Positions 47,529 to 49,756 of a stretch of DNA of 49,756 nt are shown here, piece by piece. Source of the stretch: JBFGCM01 sp041581135 (GTDB lineage: Bacteria; Actinomycetota; Acidimicrobiia; Spongiisociales; UBA5794). Location of the stretch: positions 1 to 49,756 of the forward strand of contig JBFGCM010000016.1 of NCBI GenBank assembly GCA_041581135.1, given 5' to 3'. Position 1 is the first letter of the stretch, and each line of letters starts with the position of its first letter. The translations under genes were made by a program, and so were the position numbers. Under the pieces are notes generated by a model. It searched no databases and was not told the origin of the DNA. It saw only the letters and a list, made by a program, of their open reading frames with translations.

Positions 47529-49598
47529 ATGAGACCCACTCGAATCACCATCTGCTTGCTCGCCCTCGGGCTGCTCGTCGGGGCGTGCACCGCAGCCGAC
47601 GAGCCGGCCGGCTCCCCGCCCGACGCCGAGGAAACCGCAGCGCCGACGACCACAGTCGTCGCAGACGACGAGCGGGCGGCACCGGACACCACCGCCCAGT
47701 CCTATGCCGGCACCATCGCCGCTCCGGAGTTCCCGGATGGTCTCGACTGGCTGAACACCGCGGCGCCGTTGTCGCTTGCCGAGCTGCGCGGCAAGGTGGT
47801 GCTGCTCGACTTCTGGACCTATGGGTGCATCAACTGCATGCACATCATCCCCGACCTCGAGCGGCTCGAGGCGGAGTACGCCGAGGAGCTGGTGGTGATC
47901 GGGGTACATTCCGCCAAGTTCGTCAACGAGAGCGAGACCGAGAACATCCGCCAGATCATCCTGCGCTACGGGTTGGAACATCCGGTCGTCAACGACAAGG
48001 ACTTCACCGTGTGGCGCACATGGGGAGCCACCGGGTGGCCCACCGTGGTGCTCATCGACCCCGCCGGCAACGTGGTGGGCGGCCGTGCCGGGGAAGGGGT
48101 GTACCCCGTGTTCCAGCCCATCATCGAGTCGCTCGTGACCGAGTTCGACGCCAAAGGTCTCCTCGATCGCACGCCGTTCGAAGCCGCGTTGGAACGCGAC
48201 GGGCTGCCCGAAACCGTGCTCTCGTTCCCGGGCAAGGTGCTCGCCACCGATGAGCTGCTCTACATCGCCGACAGCAACCACCACCGCATCGTGGTGGCCG
48301 ACCGAGCCACCGGGGACGTGGTGGACGTGTACGGAAGCGGCCGGCGTGGGCTCGCCGACGGTGACGCCCGCAACGCCCAGTTCGCCCAACCCCAGGGCAT
48401 GGCGATCACCCCAGACGGCGCCACGTTGTACGTGGCCGACACCGAGAACCATGCCGTGCGCGCCATCGACCTGGCCGGTGGCCAGGTGACCACCGTGGCC
48501 GGTACGGGCCGCCAGTTACTGCAACTCGGCGGCGGGCCCGCCACCGCCACCGACCTCGCGTCCCCGTGGGACGTGGAGCTCGACGGTGACCGGTTGTACA
48601 TCGCCATGGCCGGTATCCATCAGATCTGGGCGCTCGACTTCCCCACCGGCGTCGTCGCCCCCCTGGTGGGGAGCGCCGCAGAGGGAACCACCAACGAAGT
48701 CCTGCAACTGGCCACCCTCGCCCAACCGAGCGGGCTGGCACTGGCTCCGGACGGGCGCCTCTACTTCGCCGATTCGGAGTCGTCGTCGATCCGGTGGGCC
48801 GAGGCCCGCATCCCCGGTGGCCGCACCGGCACCATCTCCGGATCGGACGCCGGGTTGTTCGACTTCGGTGACGAGGACGGCACCGGCACGGCGGCGCGAC
48901 TCCAGCATCCGCTGGGCGTTGCCTTCGCCCCCGACGGCACGTTGTACGTGGCCGACACCTACAACAGCAAGATCAAGACGGTCGACGTCGACACCGGGGA
49001 GACCGTGACATTCGCAGGCGGCGAGCAGGGTTGGGCCGATGGCACCGATCCCCGGTTCTACGAGCCGGGTGGGCTCTCGGTGATCGGCGACACGTTGTAC
49101 GTGGCCGACACCAACAACCACGCGATCCGCATGATCGATCTCCGCGCCGGCGTGACCGACACCTTGGTGCTTCGCGGCATCGAGCGGTTCGCCCCCGCCG
49201 CAGGTGACGAGGACTATCGGGGCCAAGAGATCGGCCTCGACCAGGTGACCGTTGCCCCCGGTACCGGGACGCTGGTGCTCGACATCGGCCTGCCGGAGGA
49301 CCACAAGGTCAATGAGGACGCACCGTCGTCGGTGCAGTGGATCGTGGGCGAGAACGTCGCCGAGGTCGAGGCGGTCCGTTCGCTCACCGGAGTGAAGTTC
49401 CCCGTGGAGATACCGGTCGAGTGGAACGAGGGGTTCGGGTCCATCACGGCCGACATGACCGTGATCTACTGCCGAGAGGACGCCGAAGACCTCTGCCTCA
49501 TCCAGCAACTCCGCTTCACCGCACCCGTGACGGTCGCCGACGGCGGCGTCAGCGACGTGACGTTCACCTACGACATCGTGCTTCCGGAGGGTGCGTAG
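47529..49598 (+). CDS. Secreted thioredoxin-like / NHL-repeat lipoprotein (NHLRC2-like)
   Basis: About 689 residues from the ATG at 47529, which opens a lipoprotein signal (LALGLLVGACTAADEP); the frame is open 14 codons upstream. After a Thr/Ala linker comes a thioredoxin-fold domain with active-site CINC (LLDFWTYGCINCMHIIPDLE), then a six-bladed NHL beta-propeller (LYIADSNHHRIVVADRATGD, TLYVADTENHAVRAIDLAGG, TLYVADTYNSKIKTVDVDTG, TLYVADTNNHAIRMIDLRAG) and a C-terminal beta domain (PVEIPVEWNEGFGSITADMT). The same order is seen in animal NHLRC2. A disulfide/thiol role at the outer membrane face is likely from the CxxC; the partner is unknown. Confidence 0.9.
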   Translation: MRPTRITICLLALGLLVGACTAADEPAGSPPDAEETAAPTTTVVADDERAAPDTTAQSYAGTIAAPEFPDGLDWLNTAAPLSLAELRGKVVLLDFWTYGCINCMHIIPDLERLEAEYAEELVVIGVHSAKFVNESETENIRQIILRYGLEHPVVNDKDFTVWRTWGATGWPTVVLIDPAGNVVGGRAGEGVYPVFQPIIESLVTEFDAKGLLDRTPFEAALERDGLPETVLSFPGKVLATDELLYIADSNHHRIVVADRATGDVVDVYGSGRRGLADGDARNAQFAQPQGMAITPDGATLYVADTENHAVRAIDLAGGQVTTVAGTGRQLLQLGGGPATATDLASPWDVELDGDRLYIAMAGIHQIWALDFPTGVVAPLVGSAAEGTTNEVLQLATLAQPSGLALAPDGRLYFADSESSSIRWAEARIPGGRTGTISGSDAGLFDFGDEDGTGTAARLQHPLGVAFAPDGTLYVADTYNSKIKTVDVDTGETVTFAGGEQGWADGTDPRFYEPGGLSVIGDTLYVADTNNHAIRMIDLRAGVTDTLVLRGIERFAPAAGDEDYRGQEIGLDQVTVAPGTGTLVLDIGLPEDHKVNEDAPSSVQWIVGENVAEVEAVRSLTGVKFPVEIPVEWNEGFGSITADMTVIYCREDAEDLCLIQQLRFTAPVTVADGGVSDVTFTYDIVLPEGA

Positions 49599-49675
49599 GG
49601 GCCGTGATGTCACTCCGGGGGCCGTTCCAGCCGCCGTCACTGCCCTTCGGGCGGAGCGTTCCCTGGGATGGGTCT

Positions 49676-49718
49676 GGTCTGGCATCTGGAAGCGAGTCTT
49701 CGAGCGGTCTGGCATCTG
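49676..49718. repeat. Two 13-bp direct repeats 30 bp apart
   Basis: GGTCTGGCATCTG occurs at 49676-49688 and 49706-49718 in the non-coding tail of the window (49599-49756). No gene is visible in this stretch. The function is unknown; it could be part of a larger repeat cut by the window edge. Confidence 0.7.
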
Positions 49719-49756
49719 CTCCGGCGCCGGCGGGGACCAGTCGCCACCCATGGTCC

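Noticed and set aside
1..49756. tRNA, rRNA, prophage, IS element or toxin-antitoxin module
   Set aside because: I looked for cloverleaf ends, transposase and integrase motifs, and paired small genes, and found none I could support.

Overview
The window is a high-GC, gene-dense bacterial chromosome segment, almost certainly from an actinomycetote. Acidimicrobiia or a close relative is my best guess, from the actinobacterial-type SARP/BTAD regulator, the Rv0577-like VOC protein, frequent GTG starts and many apparently leaderless starts with a TANNNT box 6-8 nt upstream. No phage, IS element, integrase, CRISPR array, rRNA or tRNA was seen. The only debris is a short remnant of a DUF559-type endonuclease-like gene near 2.9 kb.

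Layout. 1-2.8 kb: the end of a quinone oxidoreductase, an ABC ATPase, a lipoprotein and a two-domain VOC protein. 3.1-7.4 kb (minus strand): ketol-acid reductoisomerase (ilvC), a secreted LVIVD-repeat/PA-domain protein and a threonine-synthase-like enzyme. 7.5-10.7 kb: a 1067-aa ATPase/TPR/BTAD regulator. 11.4-19.2 kb: one tightly overlapping operon holding a complete mannitol phosphotransferase route: a membrane protein, enzyme I, an MtlR-like PRD regulator, separate IIC, IIB and IIA, mannitol-1-phosphate dehydrogenase fused in frame to HPr, and an unrecognised 100-aa protein. 19.2-20.4 kb: a PH-like membrane protein and a small trypsin-like protease. 20.4-23.9 kb: a TRAP transporter (DctQ, DctM, DctP). 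24.0-29.0 kb: a 1668-aa secreted subtilase. 29.2-31.9 kb: a Renilla-luciferase/haloalkane-dehalogenase-like hydrolase and a DUF3352-like protein. 32.1-38.7 kb: a taurine dissimilation operon (tpa-ald-pta-xsc) with a divergent MocR/TauR-like regulator. 38.7-40.0 kb: a cNMP-binding protein and a VIT1/CCC1 protein. 40.0-43.0 kb: a BtuFCD-type vitamin B12 importer preceded by a clear cobalamin riboswitch. 43.1-44.8 kb: small peptides and conserved unknowns. 45.0-49.6 kb: a dimethylglycine/sarcosine-dehydrogenase-like flavoenzyme and a thioredoxin/NHL-repeat lipoprotein.

How the genes work together. Two catabolic modules dominate. In the mannitol module phosphate would pass PEP > EI > HPr (carried on MtlD) > IIA > IIB > mannitol through IIC, and MtlD then oxidises mannitol-1-phosphate to fructose-6-phosphate. 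In the taurine module Tpa transaminates taurine to sulfoacetaldehyde, Ald regenerates pyruvate and releases ammonium, Xsc forms sulfite and acetyl phosphate, and Pta makes acetyl-CoA. No taurine transporter sits beside it; the TRAP system 8 kb away is a candidate only by inference.

The most unusual items are the MtlD-HPr fusion, which has an in-frame internal start with its own Shine-Dalgarno sequence and an out-of-frame TGATG relic at the junction, and a duplicated leaderless promoter plus short ORF (MGRRS.GG) placed before two unrelated genes at 43.1 and 43.7 kb. All calls come from reading the sequence; no database search was run.
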